Positions 1 to 11,225 of a stretch of DNA of 64,000 nucleotides are shown here, piece by piece (position 1 is the stretch's first letter; the number at the start of each line of letters is the position of its first letter). The position numbers and the translations under genes were made by a program. The notes under the pieces were generated by a model. It saw only the letters and a list, made by a program, of their open reading frames with translations, searched no databases and had not been told where the DNA came from. Source of the stretch: Novosphingobium malaysiense (GTDB lineage Bacteria; Pseudomonadota; Alphaproteobacteria; Sphingomonadales; Sphingomonadaceae); NCBI RefSeq assembly GCF_000802225.1, contig NZ_JTDI01000004.1, positions 1-64,000 on the forward strand. The letters run 5' to 3'.

Positions 1-58
1 TCTGTTGGCGACCGCCCCGGGAACCAGTAAAACCGGCCGTTCCGCTGCGGTGAGAGGC

Positions 59-87
59 CCTCTAAATACCACCCTCGATTCGGTCAA
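59..87 (-). promoter_or_regulatory. Probable rRNA-operon-type promoter at left edge
   Basis: On the minus strand a -35 TTGACC (87-82) and a -10 TAGAGG (64-59) are separated by exactly 17 bases. An A/T-rich block resembling an UP element lies just upstream (about 88-115). The first 58 bases downstream look like a leader, with no coding potential. The arrangement matches the promoters found here before rpsJ and rplO. The product would be outside the window to the left; an rrn operon is my inference from the general look of the leader. Positions 116-326 hold no gene that I can support. Confidence 0.5.
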
Positions 88-326
88 ACACTTTCTTCAA
101 AAAAGTTTTGAAAACTTACGAACCGACGGAAAACCGAGCGTTTTCGGGTCTCCATGAGGAATATGGGGGCAATTGCCCGGGTTTCAACCGTCCGGCACGC
201 GCCAGCCGATTTGATGCCGCGCTTCGAGCGGCGGCTTCACACGGTTTGTTTACCATGCACCGCTAATCCGGGAGCGTGCACAGCGCGCTGCGTGACGGCG
301 CCACAAGAACCGGGAACCTGTCCTCG

Positions 327-1331
327 ATGCCGACACCGGCGATCAGCGTTGCGATGAGCGTCTACAATGGCGAGCGCTTTCTCGCGCTCGCCATAGAAAG
401 CGTGCTGGCCCAGGACTTCACAGACTTCGAATTCCTGATCGTCGACGATGGCTCCACCGACGCATCGCCGCAGATAATCAGCGTCTATGCTGAAACGGAT
501 TCGCGTATTCGCCCCATCCTGAGGGAGAATCGCGGCCTGATCGCCAGCCTCAACGAGATGATCGAGCTCGCCCGGGCCCCGATCGTCGCCCGTATGGATG
601 CCGACGACATCTGCCGTCATGACCGATTCTCAAAGCAGATCGCGTTTCTCCGTGACCATCCGGAGTACGGCGTGGTTGGAAGCTGGAGCGAAGACATCGG
701 CGAGCATGGCGAACCGCTTATCCGGACGGGCATGGCCGACCACCCTTTGACCCACGAGGAGCTGTTGCAGGCCATCGAGGTCGGCGGACAGCTGATATGC
801 CACCCGGCTGCCATGTACCGGCGAGACATCGTCCGGTCCGTAGGGGGCTATCACGCCGCCTTCCGGCATTGCGAGGATCTGGACCTGTGGCTGCGGCTCG
901 CCAGCGTGACCAGGCTCGGCAACATCCCCGAGCGGTTACTGCGCTATCGCCGCTACCCCGGCCAGGTCTCCTCGCGCCATGCCACCGAACAGCAGATCGG
1001 CACGGCCGTCGCTCAGGCAGCCTGGCGCGAACGCAAGGCCGGCCGCCCCGACCCCACCGAGACGCTCGACAGGCTCCCACCGATAGACGGGCTCGACACG
1101 CTGTTCGGCCGTTCCGGTATCGCCCACCAGGTTCGCGAACAGGTGGCCCTGGGCCTGCGCTATTCGGCAAGCGCCATGCGCGACGAGGGCTTCGATCTGC
1201 TGGTAACGCATCTGCGCGAAGGTGGCCGGCGCGACGGCATGTGGCGCACGGTCGCACGTCTGCTGCGCTTCGGCGAGCCCATGCGCGCGTTACGGCTCGC
1301 CGCCACGCTCACGACTTCCAACGCGGCCTGA
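327..1331 (+). CDS. Family 2 glycosyltransferase
   Basis: This 334-residue GT-A fold enzyme would transfer a sugar from a nucleotide donor at the cytoplasmic face of the membrane. The N-terminus has the GT2 signature SVYNGERF (about 11-18), VDDGS (39-43) and the metal-binding DADD (91-94). An acceptor-side CEDLDLW motif sits near residue 180. I chose the ATG at 327; an in-frame GTG at 276 would add 17 residues that precede the conserved start of the fold. The stop lies 4 bases before the next gene, a Wzx-like flippase, so the two are probably one operon for an exported polysaccharide or lipid-linked glycan. The donor and acceptor cannot be read from the sequence. Confidence 0.88.
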   Translation: MPTPAISVAMSVYNGERFLALAIESVLAQDFTDFEFLIVDDGSTDASPQIISVYAETDSRIRPILRENRGLIASLNEMIELARAPIVARMDADDICRHDRFSKQIAFLRDHPEYGVVGSWSEDIGEHGEPLIRTGMADHPLTHEELLQAIEVGGQLICHPAAMYRRDIVRSVGGYHAAFRHCEDLDLWLRLASVTRLGNIPERLLRYRRYPGQVSSRHATEQQIGTAVAQAAWRERKAGRPDPTETLDRLPPIDGLDTLFGRSGIAHQVREQVALGLRYSASAMRDEGFDLLVTHLREGGRRDGMWRTVARLLRFGEPMRALRLAATLTTSNAA

Positions 1332-1335
1332 CCCG

Positions 1336-2859
1336 GTGACCGCGGATTCCTCTTCCTCCCCGGCCCAGCCGGACAATGGGCGCGGCACAGCCAGCGTAAA
1401 GTCGGCGGCGCTCTGGGCTGCGGCCAGCCAGTATTCGCAGTTTGCACTGCAGTTCGTGACATCGGTCATCATCTCGCGCTTCTTCCTGAGGCCGGAAGAG
1501 ATCGGCCTGTTTTCGGTCGCGCTGGCGACGGCCATGATCCTGTCGATCATCCAGGACTTCGGGCTCACCCGTTATCTGGGCCGCCATCCGACCGCCGATG
1601 AAGACACCGTACGTCACTGCACGGTCATCGCGGTCACATTCTCTTTTGTGCTCGCTGCGCTGATCCTGACCATCGCCTGGCCGGTCGCCGCGTTCTATTC
1701 CGAACCGCGTCTTTTCCCCATCCTCGGCCTGATCGCGGCTTCCTATCTTCTCAATCCGTGGAGCATCGTCCCGGTAGCCCTGCTTTCACGCAAGCTGAAC
1801 TTTCGCGCGACCTTTCTGGTCAACGCATCGGGCGCGGCGGCCAACAGCGCCTGCGCATTGACGCTGGCCGCGATCGGGTTTTCCGCAGAGTCGCTGGCTT
1901 GGGCGATGATCGCGCAGGCCGCCGTTAGGGCGACGATGGCCCAAGTTCTACGTCCCACGCCCCTGACTCTCAAAGTGCGGCTGCACCGCGCGAAGGAAAT
2001 CATCGGCTTCGGCGCGAGCAGCGCCCTGCTCTACCTATCGGGCGGGATCGGCATGCGCACGCCGGATCTCATCGTCGGGCGCATGCAGGGCATGAGCGCT
2101 GCAGGCCTCTACAGCCGGGGCGTGGCCCTGGCAGCCCAGCTCCACTATCTCGTGGCCGGCGCCGTTGGCGCGATCTACTATCCGACCTTCGCCCGCCTGC
2201 GCGATGAAGAGAAAGACCTGGGCCCCTACTACGAGCGCGTGGTGGCCGCCCATGGCGCAATCGTATGGCCGGCCATGGCGCTGCTTGCCGTTCTGTCCGA
2301 GCCCGTGATTTTGCTTCTCTACGGCCCGAAATGGGTGGAGGCGGCGCCGCTTCTGGCATTCGTGGCACTTGCCGAATGCTGGTTCGTCGCCCTGCCCCTG
2401 CACATGGACTTGCCGATCCTGCTCGGCCGACTGCGACAGCTTCTCTATTTCAACCTCGCCGATACCGCGCTTTCGGTAGCCACGCTAATGGCCGGCGCGG
2501 CCATTGGACTGGAAGCCGCCGCAGCCTCGCGGATCGTCTACGGTGCGGGTTGGTTCTTCCTCTACGCCTTCTGGCTGCAGCGTCTGGTCGGCTTCCACTG
2601 GCAAGCCATGCTGCGCATCTATGCGACCAGCCTGGGAGTGGCAGCCGTGACGATCGTGCCCGCCCTTTATGCCGTGTTCGTCTGGCGCAGTCCCGCCACG
2701 CTGGGATTTATGGACTTCACGCTGACCGCCACTGCTTGCGCACTGTCATGGCTGGCGGCGGTGTTCGTGCTGCGTCATCCGGCCCGCGAAGATCTTGTCG
2801 GCATGGCCCTCCACGTGATCGCACCGGTACGCGAACGCCTGAAAGTCCGCATCGCGTAA
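1336..2859 (+). CDS. Oligosaccharide flippase (Wzx/MATE-like membrane protein)
   Basis: This is a 507-residue integral membrane protein with about a dozen hydrophobic segments. It resembles the polysaccharide-export branch of the MOP superfamily, which flips lipid-linked glycans across the inner membrane. The start is taken as GTG 1336, four bases after the glycosyltransferase stop. The upstream extension of the frame overlaps that gene and is Arg/Cys-rich, unlike real coding sequence here. The segment after the start (SSPAQPDNGRGTASVKSAAL) precedes the first transmembrane helix, as is usual for the family. The N-terminal half has the characteristic long hydrophobic hairpins, and a conserved-looking GASSALLYLSGGIGMRTPD stretch sits near the middle. 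It pairs functionally with the preceding glycosyltransferase. Confidence 0.85.
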   Translation: MTADSSSSPAQPDNGRGTASVKSAALWAAASQYSQFALQFVTSVIISRFFLRPEEIGLFSVALATAMILSIIQDFGLTRYLGRHPTADEDTVRHCTVIAVTFSFVLAALILTIAWPVAAFYSEPRLFPILGLIAASYLLNPWSIVPVALLSRKLNFRATFLVNASGAAANSACALTLAAIGFSAESLAWAMIAQAAVRATMAQVLRPTPLTLKVRLHRAKEIIGFGASSALLYLSGGIGMRTPDLIVGRMQGMSAAGLYSRGVALAAQLHYLVAGAVGAIYYPTFARLRDEEKDLGPYYERVVAAHGAIVWPAMALLAVLSEPVILLLYGPKWVEAAPLLAFVALAECWFVALPLHMDLPILLGRLRQLLYFNLADTALSVATLMAGAAIGLEAAAASRIVYGAGWFFLYAFWLQRLVGFHWQAMLRIYATSLGVAAVTIVPALYAVFVWRSPATLGFMDFTLTATACALSWLAAVFVLRHPAREDLVGMALHVIAPVRERLKVRIA

Positions 2860-2940
2860 AAGTGGCAAGCACACTCCGATCGTGGTAATATTGTTCCACG
2901 AAAGAAAGCAGGCGAGCAATAGGCCTGCGGGAGTTGGGAC

Positions 2941-3837
2941 ATGTCTGGAACAGCGTTGGCGCTCGCGCTGATGATTGCCGACCCGGTCATTCTGGGCAGC
3001 AATCCTCAGGCCATCAGCGAAGAAACCGATCCCGACGGGGAGACCTTGCAGGGCCAGGCCGATCGCGACATGCGCATGACCGTCGATGTCGCCGTACAGG
3101 GCAGCGGGCCCTACCGCTTCCTCATCGACACCGGATCGCAACGCACGGTCGTCTCCACCGCGCTTGCCGGCAACCTGGGCCTGGCCCTCGGACCGAGAGT
3201 GAAGATCGTCGGAATGGCAGGGCGCGATCAGGTAGCAACGGCCAAGGTTAGCAGCCTCGATATCGGCAGTCAGTCCGTTTACGGACTCACCGTACCACTA
3301 CTCGACGACGCGCACATCGGAGCCGATGGCATCATTGGAACCGACAGCCTGCAGGACCAGCGCGTTCTTCTCGATTTCACCAAGAACACCATCACGATCG
3401 GCGACCGGCACCATCTGGGGGGCAACCAGGGATACGAAATCATCGTACGGGCGAGGCGACGCTCTGGGCGGCTAATCATGACCAATGCCCGGATCGACGG
3501 CATTCACGTAAACGTCGTCGTCGATACCGGCTCGAGCACGACGGTGGGCAACCGGGCCCTTCAACGCGCGCTACGCGACAGACAGGTTGGACAAGCGACC
3601 CTTTCCAGCGTTACCGGGCACACCCTGGCGGCTGACATGGGCCTGGCGAAAGAGCTTCATGTCGACGGGCTATACATAGAAAACGTGCTGATCGCCTTTG
3701 CTGACGCCCCTGCATTTGCCGAGCTCAAGCTCGACAAGCGTCCGGCCATCTTTCTGGGCATGCGCGAACTTCGCGTATTCAACCGGATCGCCATCGATTT
3801 TACTTCGCGCAAGATCCTGTTCGATCTCCCGCAATAG
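2941..3837 (+). CDS. Two-lobed retropepsin-like aspartic protease family protein
   Basis: This 298-residue protein carries two aspartic protease active-site triads in one chain: FLIDTGS (DTG at 63-65) and VVVDTGS (DTG at 195-197). Each is followed by a hydrophobic-glycine segment (IIGTDSL near 131, IFLGMREL near 273) that resembles the second half of a retropepsin lobe. Viral retropepsins are homodimers with one triad each, so this chain could form a complete active site alone. The first 20 residues are hydrophobic and could be a signal or anchor, although no positive charge precedes them. The ATG follows GGGAG with good spacing. The gene stands alone between the flippase and the ABC exporter. 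Substrates are unknown. Confidence 0.75.
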   Translation: MSGTALALALMIADPVILGSNPQAISEETDPDGETLQGQADRDMRMTVDVAVQGSGPYRFLIDTGSQRTVVSTALAGNLGLALGPRVKIVGMAGRDQVATAKVSSLDIGSQSVYGLTVPLLDDAHIGADGIIGTDSLQDQRVLLDFTKNTITIGDRHHLGGNQGYEIIVRARRRSGRLIMTNARIDGIHVNVVVDTGSSTTVGNRALQRALRDRQVGQATLSSVTGHTLAADMGLAKELHVDGLYIENVLIAFADAPAFAELKLDKRPAIFLGMRELRVFNRIAIDFTSRKILFDLPQ

Positions 3838-3883
3838 CACCCGCAGCGATTGTTTTACCGGGCATTCGGCCTAAATAGCGGCG

Positions 3884-5704
3884 ATGCCGCCAGATACAGC
3901 CGTCAACGATCCCAATGCACGCCACGATGGCTGGCGCACCCTGCTACGATTCCTGCCCTACCTATGGCCGCGCGACAACAAGGCCCTGCGCTGGCGGATC
4001 GTCGTCGCCTGCCTTTTGATCCTGGCATCGACCGGGGCGCAGCTGATTCTGCCCTATCTGCTGAAGTGGGCCGTCGATGCCATGGGGGCGACCGGCCCCA
4101 AGCTACTGCAACTGGCGATGTGGACCGTGCTTGGCTATGCCGCCGGCCGGTTTGCGCAGACCGCGTTCAACAACTTGCGCAATATCGTGTTCGAGCGGGT
4201 CGGGCAGGATGCCACAAGGGCACTGGCGGAAAACGTCTTCGGGCAGCTTCACCGCCTGTCGCTGCGCTTTCACCTCGCCCGGCGAACCGGCGAAGTCACC
4301 AAGACAATCGAGCGCGGCACCAAGAGCATCGACACGATGCTCTACTTCATGCTGTTCAACATCGCGCCCACCGTGCTGCAACTGGCCGTCGTCGCCGTCA
4401 TCTTCTGGCTGAACTTCGGCCCCGGCCTCGTGGCTGCCACGGGGCTTGCGATCGCCGCATACATCTGGGTGACCCGCACGATCACCGAGTGGCGGACACA
4501 GCTGCGCCAAAAGATGAACGAGCTCGACGGACAGGCGCTGGCGCGTGCCGTCGATTCCCTGCTGAACTACGAGACAGTAAAATACTTCTCGGCCGAAGCC
4601 CGCGAGGAATCGCGCTATGCAAATGCCACCCGCGCCTATGCCGAAGCGGCGGTAAAGAGCGAGAACTCGCTGGGCATGCTCAACATCGCCCAGGCCGTGG
4701 TCGTGAACCTGCTGATGGCCTTCGCGCTCGCCTGGACGGTCTGGGGTTGGTACCAGGGCAAGTACACGGCGGGTCAGCTTGTCTTCGTGCAGACCTACCT
4801 CACCCAACTGTTCCGTCCGCTGGACATGCTTGGCATGGTCTATCGCACGATCCGGCAGGGCCTGATCGACATGGCCGAGATGTTCCGTCTGCTCGACACA
4901 GACGTGGAAGTCGCGGACAAGCCCGGCGCTCCCGCACTCGTGATCGGCCGGCCTTCCGTCGTCTTTGACAACGTGGTGTTCGGCTACGAGAAGGACCGCG
5001 CCATTCTCAATGGCCTCTCTTTCGAAGTACCTGCGGGCCGGAACTACGCCATCGTCGGTCCGTCAGGCGCGGGCAAGTCCACGCTGGCGCGCCTGTTGTT
5101 CCGCTTCTACGATCCGCAGGAGGGGCGCATCCTGATCGACGGGCAGAATATCAAGGACGTGACCCAAGCCTCCCTGCGCGCAGCGATCGGCATCGTTCCG
5201 CAGGATTCTGTGCTGTTCAACGACACCATCGGCTACAACATCGGATATGGCCGCGAAGACGCCACGCAGTCCGACATCGAAGCCGCCGCAAGGGGCGCTT
5301 CGCTCATGGGACTGATCGACCGCCTGCCCAAGCGCTTCGACACCGAAGTCGGCGAGCGCGGCCTCAAGCTCTCGGGCGGAGAGAAACAGCGCGTGGCGAT
5401 TGCCCGAACGCTGGTGAAAAATCCGCCGATCCTGTTGCTCGACGAGGCGACCAGCGCCCTCGATACGCGTACCGAACAGGAAATCCTCGCCACCCTCCAC
5501 CGGGTAGCCGAGCATCGAACGTCGATTTCCATCGCGCACCGCCTTTCCACGATAGCCGATGCCGACCGGATTCTCGTACTCAGCGACGGTCGGCTTGTCG
5601 AAAGCGGCCGTCACGGCGAACTGCTGCGCCATGACGGCCTCTATGCCGACATGTGGGCGCGACAGGCCGCCGAGGCAGAAGAACTGGGCGAAGCAGCCGA
5701 GTAG
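3884..5704 (+). CDS. atm1: Atm1-type ABC exporter (fused permease and ATPase)
   Basis: This 606-residue half-transporter has an N-terminal six-helix exporter domain (about 1-320) and a C-terminal ATPase. The Walker A motif GPSGAGKST begins near residue 392, the signature LSGGEKQRVA near 496, and Walker B ILLLDEATSALD follows, with an H-loop in SIAHRLS. The sequence strongly resembles, from memory, the Atm1 protein of Novosphingobium aromaticivorans, including the NLRNIVFERVGQDATR and YFSAEAREE segments. That protein homodimerises and exports glutathione derivatives and metal conjugates from the cytoplasm. The start ATG 3884 matches the family N-terminus (PPDTAVNDPNARHDGW). It ends well before the SulP gene and is probably transcribed on its own or with it. 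Confidence 0.93.
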   Translation: MPPDTAVNDPNARHDGWRTLLRFLPYLWPRDNKALRWRIVVACLLILASTGAQLILPYLLKWAVDAMGATGPKLLQLAMWTVLGYAAGRFAQTAFNNLRNIVFERVGQDATRALAENVFGQLHRLSLRFHLARRTGEVTKTIERGTKSIDTMLYFMLFNIAPTVLQLAVVAVIFWLNFGPGLVAATGLAIAAYIWVTRTITEWRTQLRQKMNELDGQALARAVDSLLNYETVKYFSAEAREESRYANATRAYAEAAVKSENSLGMLNIAQAVVVNLLMAFALAWTVWGWYQGKYTAGQLVFVQTYLTQLFRPLDMLGMVYRTIRQGLIDMAEMFRLLDTDVEVADKPGAPALVIGRPSVVFDNVVFGYEKDRAILNGLSFEVPAGRNYAIVGPSGAGKSTLARLLFRFYDPQEGRILIDGQNIKDVTQASLRAAIGIVPQDSVLFNDTIGYNIGYGREDATQSDIEAAARGASLMGLIDRLPKRFDTEVGERGLKLSGGEKQRVAIARTLVKNPPILLLDEATSALDTRTEQEILATLHRVAEHRTSISIAHRLSTIADADRILVLSDGRLVESGRHGELLRHDGLYADMWARQAAEAEELGEAAE

Positions 5705-5844
5705 CGGTCAGCCGCTCCGGACCAACGACGGGTTGCACCCATCGGCGCGATAGGGCATGGGCGCCCGCGAGTTTTGCTGCGGGTGCGAAGACGCCCGCCC
5801 TTTCCGAAATCGGCCGAGCCTGCTTCTGCGCGTGGCGCGGCCCA

Positions 5845-7350
5845 ATGCGGCTGGAACATCTGATGCCCTTTACCACCAACTTTCGCCAAGACTGGTTCGG
5901 CAACGTGCGAGCCGACATTCTCGCGGGGATTGTCGTCGCACTGGCGCTGATTCCCGAGGCTATCGGTTTTGCGATCATTGCTGGCGTCGATCCTGCCGTG
6001 GGCCTGTGGGCATCGGTCGCGATCGCCATCGTGATCTCGTTCACCGGCGGACGTCCCGGCATGATTTCGGCGGCGACGGCAGCCGTCGCGGTGCTCGTGG
6101 GCCCGCTCGTGCGCGAACATGGCGTGGAATACCTCTTCGCCGCGACGATCCTGATGGGTATCTTCCAGATTATCGCCGGCCTCCTGCGGCTCAATCTCGT
6201 GATGCAGTTCGTCTCGCGGTCGGTGATCACCGGCTTCGTCAATGCCCTGGCCATCCTGATCTTCATGGCGCAGCTTCCGCAGCTGACGGACGTGACCTGG
6301 CACACTTACGCGATGGTGCTGGGCGGCCTGGCGATCATCTACCTGTTTCCCCGCGTCACCACCGCAGTGCCCTCCCCGCTGGTCTCCATCATCGTGCTTT
6401 CGGCGCTTTCCATCGGCCTTGGCCTGCCGGTGCACACGGTCGCCGACATGGGCGAACTTCCCTCGGGGCTGCCCAGCTTCTCGCTGCCGCAGGTGCCGTT
6501 TACCTGGGAGACAGTCCAGATCGTCGCGCCGACCGCCGGCGCGATGGCAGCCGTCGGCCTGCTCGAATCGTTGCTGACCGCGCAGATCGTCGACGACATG
6601 ACCCACACCGATTCCTACAAGCGCTACGAATGCCGGGGCCAAGGCATCGCGAATATCGTTGCGGCCATGTTCGGTGGCATGGGCGGCTGCGCAATGATCG
6701 GCCAGTCGGTGATCAACATCACCTCTGGCGGGCGCGGCAGGCTTTCCACCTTCACCGCCGGATTCGTCCTCTTTGTCCTGCTGGCGCTGTTCGGGCCTTT
6801 CGTCGGTCAGGTGCCGATGCCGGCACTGGTGGCAGTGATGATCATGGTGTCGATCGGCACCTTCTCCTGGAACTCGATCCCCAATCTCAAGCGCCACCCC
6901 TGGCAGAGCTCGGTGGTGATGCTGTCCACGGTCGTCGTGGTCGTTGCCACGCACGACCTGTCGATGGGCGTGCTGACCGGCGTGCTGCTCTCGGGCATCT
7001 TCTTCGCGCAGAAGGTCCAGCGCCTGTTCCGCATCGAACGCGAGGTCAGCGCCGACGGCCAGACCGCGACCTATCGCATCTCCGGCGAGATCTTCTTCGC
7101 CTCGGTCCATCGCTTCATCGAGCAGATGCAGGCAGAGAAGGAAACTGCGCCCAAGGTGGTCATCGACATGACCCACGCGCACTTGTGGGACATCTCCTCG
7201 GTCGATGCGCTGGACAAGATCGTCGGCAAGCTGGCCAAGGGCGGCGCCGACGTGAACGTCATCGGCTACAACCAGGCGAGCGCCGACATCGTCGACAAGT
7301 TCGCATTGCACGACAAGACCGGCTTCGAACTCGGTACCGTTCCGCACTGA
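5845..7350 (+). CDS. SulP/SLC26-family anion transporter with STAS domain
   Basis: About 390 residues of transmembrane helices are followed by a C-terminal STAS domain (about 400-495, containing SGEIFFASVHRF and VIDMTHAHLWDISSVDAL). That is the classic SulP layout. The family moves sulfate, bicarbonate or other small anions across the inner membrane; the ion cannot be told from the sequence. The frame is open back to 5653, but that part overlaps the ABC gene and reads as Arg/Ser-rich noise. ATG 5845 or ATG 5863 (MPFTTNFRQDW) fit best, giving 501 or 495 residues. A small inverted repeat without a T-run (7354-7373) follows the stop. The convergent peptidase gene ends 80 bases downstream. Confidence 0.88.
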   Translation: MRLEHLMPFTTNFRQDWFGNVRADILAGIVVALALIPEAIGFAIIAGVDPAVGLWASVAIAIVISFTGGRPGMISAATAAVAVLVGPLVREHGVEYLFAATILMGIFQIIAGLLRLNLVMQFVSRSVITGFVNALAILIFMAQLPQLTDVTWHTYAMVLGGLAIIYLFPRVTTAVPSPLVSIIVLSALSIGLGLPVHTVADMGELPSGLPSFSLPQVPFTWETVQIVAPTAGAMAAVGLLESLLTAQIVDDMTHTDSYKRYECRGQGIANIVAAMFGGMGGCAMIGQSVINITSGGRGRLSTFTAGFVLFVLLALFGPFVGQVPMPALVAVMIMVSIGTFSWNSIPNLKRHPWQSSVVMLSTVVVVVATHDLSMGVLTGVLLSGIFFAQKVQRLFRIEREVSADGQTATYRISGEIFFASVHRFIEQMQAEKETAPKVVIDMTHAHLWDISSVDALDKIVGKLAKGGADVNVIGYNQASADIVDKFALHDKTGFELGTVPH

Positions 7351-7429
7351 TTGGCCGGGCGACGAAACCCGGCTCAGGGTTGGCGGGACCGCGATGGTGC
7401 CCGCCATTCAGGGAACCTACGCTCCCCGG

Positions 7430-9124
<1,695 letters not shown>

Positions 9125-9213
9125 GGGGGGAATGTCCGTCAATTCTACAATGGCGGCACCCTACCCCCCTGCCGCCCCGGTGCAAGTCCGGCGGCGGCAA
9201 AGCCCTTCGGCGG

Positions 9214-10515
9214 CTAGACCGGGTCAAACTCCAGATGCAGGCTTTTCAATGCGCGCAGGACGTAGGTCGGTTCGTATTCGAAACGCCTTGCGCCTTCAGG
9301 ACCGTGATGGGCTTCGGACAAGCGGATATTGTCCATCCGCGCCAGCAGCCGTTCGATGCTGGTGGCGACCTCGCGCCGGGCCAAAGGCGCGCCGATGCAG
9401 GTATGTGCGCCGCGCCCGAAAGCCAGATGTTCCTTGAGCTTGGGCCGGTTCATATCGAAAGTCTGCGGATCCGGAAAACGGCGCGGATCGCGATTGGCGG
9501 CCATGTGGCTCATCAGTATCCTCGTTCCGGCCTTGATCTCCACCCCGCCCAGCGTCGTGGTCTTCTGGCAGATGCGCCCGGCACTCTTCACCGATCCGTC
9601 GTAGCGCAGCAGTTCCTCGATGAAGGTCTCGATCCGCTTAGAATCGGCGCGCAGTTCGGCCTGGATATCCGGCCGCGTGGCAATGACCTTGAAGCCGTTC
9701 GCCAGCAGGCGGTTAGTCGTGTCCTGCCCGGCTCCGAACAAGAACGCGGCCAGCCCGGTCAGGTCGACTAGCGAGGGTCTGCTGCCGTCCGGGTAAGTCG
9801 CCTGCGCCAGTTCGTTGAGAATGTCCTCATGCACCAGCAGGCTCCGGAGCGGAGCCAGAAGCGGATGGTTGGCAATGCGCCGCCGGGCGATCATGCCGAA
9901 CAGATCCTTGCCCACCGGGACAAGGGGATTCTTCATCATGTCTTCCTTGGTCGCGTCCATCGGCACCGGAAGCGTGCCTTCGAGAAGACGCCGGCACTTC
10001 TCGCGCATCTTGTCGGAAAGGCCGAGCAGGTCGGAGATGACGAGCGCACCGTAAGGCCCGCCATACTGGCGCACGATGTCCACTCTGCCGTCGGCGTGGA
10101 ACTCGTCGATCAGCCCCTCGGCCGTGGCAAGCAGTTGCGGCTGGAGCTGCTTGAGGCGGCTGGGCGTAAACAGGCGGGCGAGAATCGAGCGCAGGTCGGC
10201 ATGGCGGTTTCCGGATTCGGTGACGATCTGGTCGGCGAAGTCGATCTTGCCGCGCGCCGCTTCCAGTTCTTGCGAAATGTCGTCGCCTTCCGGCGTGAAC
10301 GGCAGCTCCACCAGCCCGCCCGTAACCGCATTGATCTCGGAAAAGTGCTCGCTGTCGAGCATTACCTCGATCGTCTCTTCATAGCCCACGACCGCCACCG
10401 CGTTGCGATACGGAAGCGGCACCACCGTCCCCTTCCCCCGCAGGTAATCAAAGTAGGCGTGAGGATCGTCGACCAGCGATACATCCGTATACCAATCGGC
10501 ATTTTCGTAAGACAC
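9214..10515 (-). CDS. Cytochrome P450
   Basis: A 433-residue soluble bacterial P450. The heme-ligand loop is FGRGAHTCIGAP with Cys373. The I-helix has GAGQDTTNR, with the acid-threonine pair replaced by Gln-Asp-Thr-Thr, and the K-helix ExxR is EELLR. The class uses ferredoxin and a reductase to mono-oxygenate a substrate, but no redox partner gene is adjacent. The start is a GTG with GGGAG nine bases upstream; the nearby ATG at 10523 is out of frame. A divergent TRIC-like gene begins 89 bases away. The substrate is unknown; sphingomonads carry many such enzymes for terpenoid, steroid or aromatic compounds. Confidence 0.92.
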   Translation of the reverse strand: MSYENADWYTDVSLVDDPHAYFDYLRGKGTVVPLPYRNAVAVVGYEETIEVMLDSEHFSEINAVTGGLVELPFTPEGDDISQELEAARGKIDFADQIVTESGNRHADLRSILARLFTPSRLKQLQPQLLATAEGLIDEFHADGRVDIVRQYGGPYGALVISDLLGLSDKMREKCRRLLEGTLPVPMDATKEDMMKNPLVPVGKDLFGMIARRRIANHPLLAPLRSLLVHEDILNELAQATYPDGSRPSLVDLTGLAAFLFGAGQDTTNRLLANGFKVIATRPDIQAELRADSKRIETFIEELLRYDGSVKSAGRICQKTTTLGGVEIKAGTRILMSHMAANRDPRRFPDPQTFDMNRPKLKEHLAFGRGAHTCIGAPLARREVATSIERLLARMDNIRLSEAHHGPEGARRFEYEPTYVLRALKSLHLEFDPV

Positions 10516-10603
10516 GCGCCCATTCTCCCGAGATTTTTATGATCCTTCGTGTATCATAATTTCCCTGTCCGTCAAGCTGATCACCCGTGCTAGAGCCCTG
10601 TTC

Positions 10604-11224
10604 ATGCCACCCGTGGATCCCGTCCTTCCCCCGGCCCTCGATCTCGCCGGGATCGCCGTGTTCGCACTTACGGGTGCACTCGTCGCAGCGCGCCTGAGGC
10701 AAACCTTCGTAACCGTCGCCTTCTTTGCACTGGTGACGGGCGTCGGCGGGGGTTCGCTGCGCGACCTGCTGATCGGTGCGCCGGTTTTCTGGGTGCATGA
10801 CCGCACCGTGGCACCCGTCTGTCTGGCCGTCGCACTGCTGGCCTGGTTCACCCCGGTCCGCTGGTGGGAGGGCCGGCTGCTGGAATGGGCGGATGCCCTG
10901 GGCCTGGCCATGTATTCGGTACTCGGCACCATCAAGGCGCTGACCTGGGACGCCCCCGTCATACCGGCGGTCCTCATGGGAGTGGTCACTGGCTGCGTCG
11001 GCGGCATCATCCGCGATGTACTGGCAGGCCAACCCTCGATCCTGATGCGGCCGGAACTCTATGTCACCGCCGCCGCGCTTGCCGCCGGCCTGGCAGCCGC
11101 CGGAATATCCGTCGGCCTTGCCCCCAGCCTTACCTGGGCGATCGCGGTGGCTGCCGGCTTTGCGCTACGCGGGGCCGCGATCCACTGGTCGCTCGGCCTG
11201 CCCGTACACCGCGGAAAGGACTAG
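10604..11224 (+). CDS. TRIC/UPF0126-family membrane channel protein
   Basis: A 206-residue membrane protein made of two internally similar halves. Each has a glycine-rich motif ending in Arg-Asp: GVGGGSLRD (46-54) and GCVGGIIRD (130-138). This is the hallmark of the YicG/UPF0126 family, the bacterial relatives of trimeric intracellular cation channels. About seven hydrophobic segments are visible. The protein would conduct K+ or other cations in the inner membrane; for many members the physiological role is unproven. The ATG at 10604 fits the family N-terminus. It ends one base before the stop of the convergent gene downstream, so the two 3' ends nearly touch. Confidence 0.85.
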   Translation: MPPVDPVLPPALDLAGIAVFALTGALVAARLRQTFVTVAFFALVTGVGGGSLRDLLIGAPVFWVHDRTVAPVCLAVALLAWFTPVRWWEGRLLEWADALGLAMYSVLGTIKALTWDAPVIPAVLMGVVTGCVGGIIRDVLAGQPSILMRPELYVTAAALAAGLAAAGISVGLAPSLTWAIAVAAGFALRGAAIHWSLGLPVHRGKD

Positions 11225-11225
11225 C

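Noticed and set aside
16..50. GGAAC...GTTCC near the left end as an EcfG site.
   Set aside because: The spacing is 14 bases; it is more likely part of the structured leader of the promoter at 59-87.
1222..1335. The upstream part of the flippase frame as genuine N-terminus.
   Set aside because: It lies wholly inside the glycosyltransferase coding region and has Cys/Arg-rich noise; GTG 1336 is a better start.
7354..7373. A GCCGGG/CCCGGC inverted repeat after the SulP gene as terminator.
   Set aside because: Only 6 bp with no T-run on either strand.
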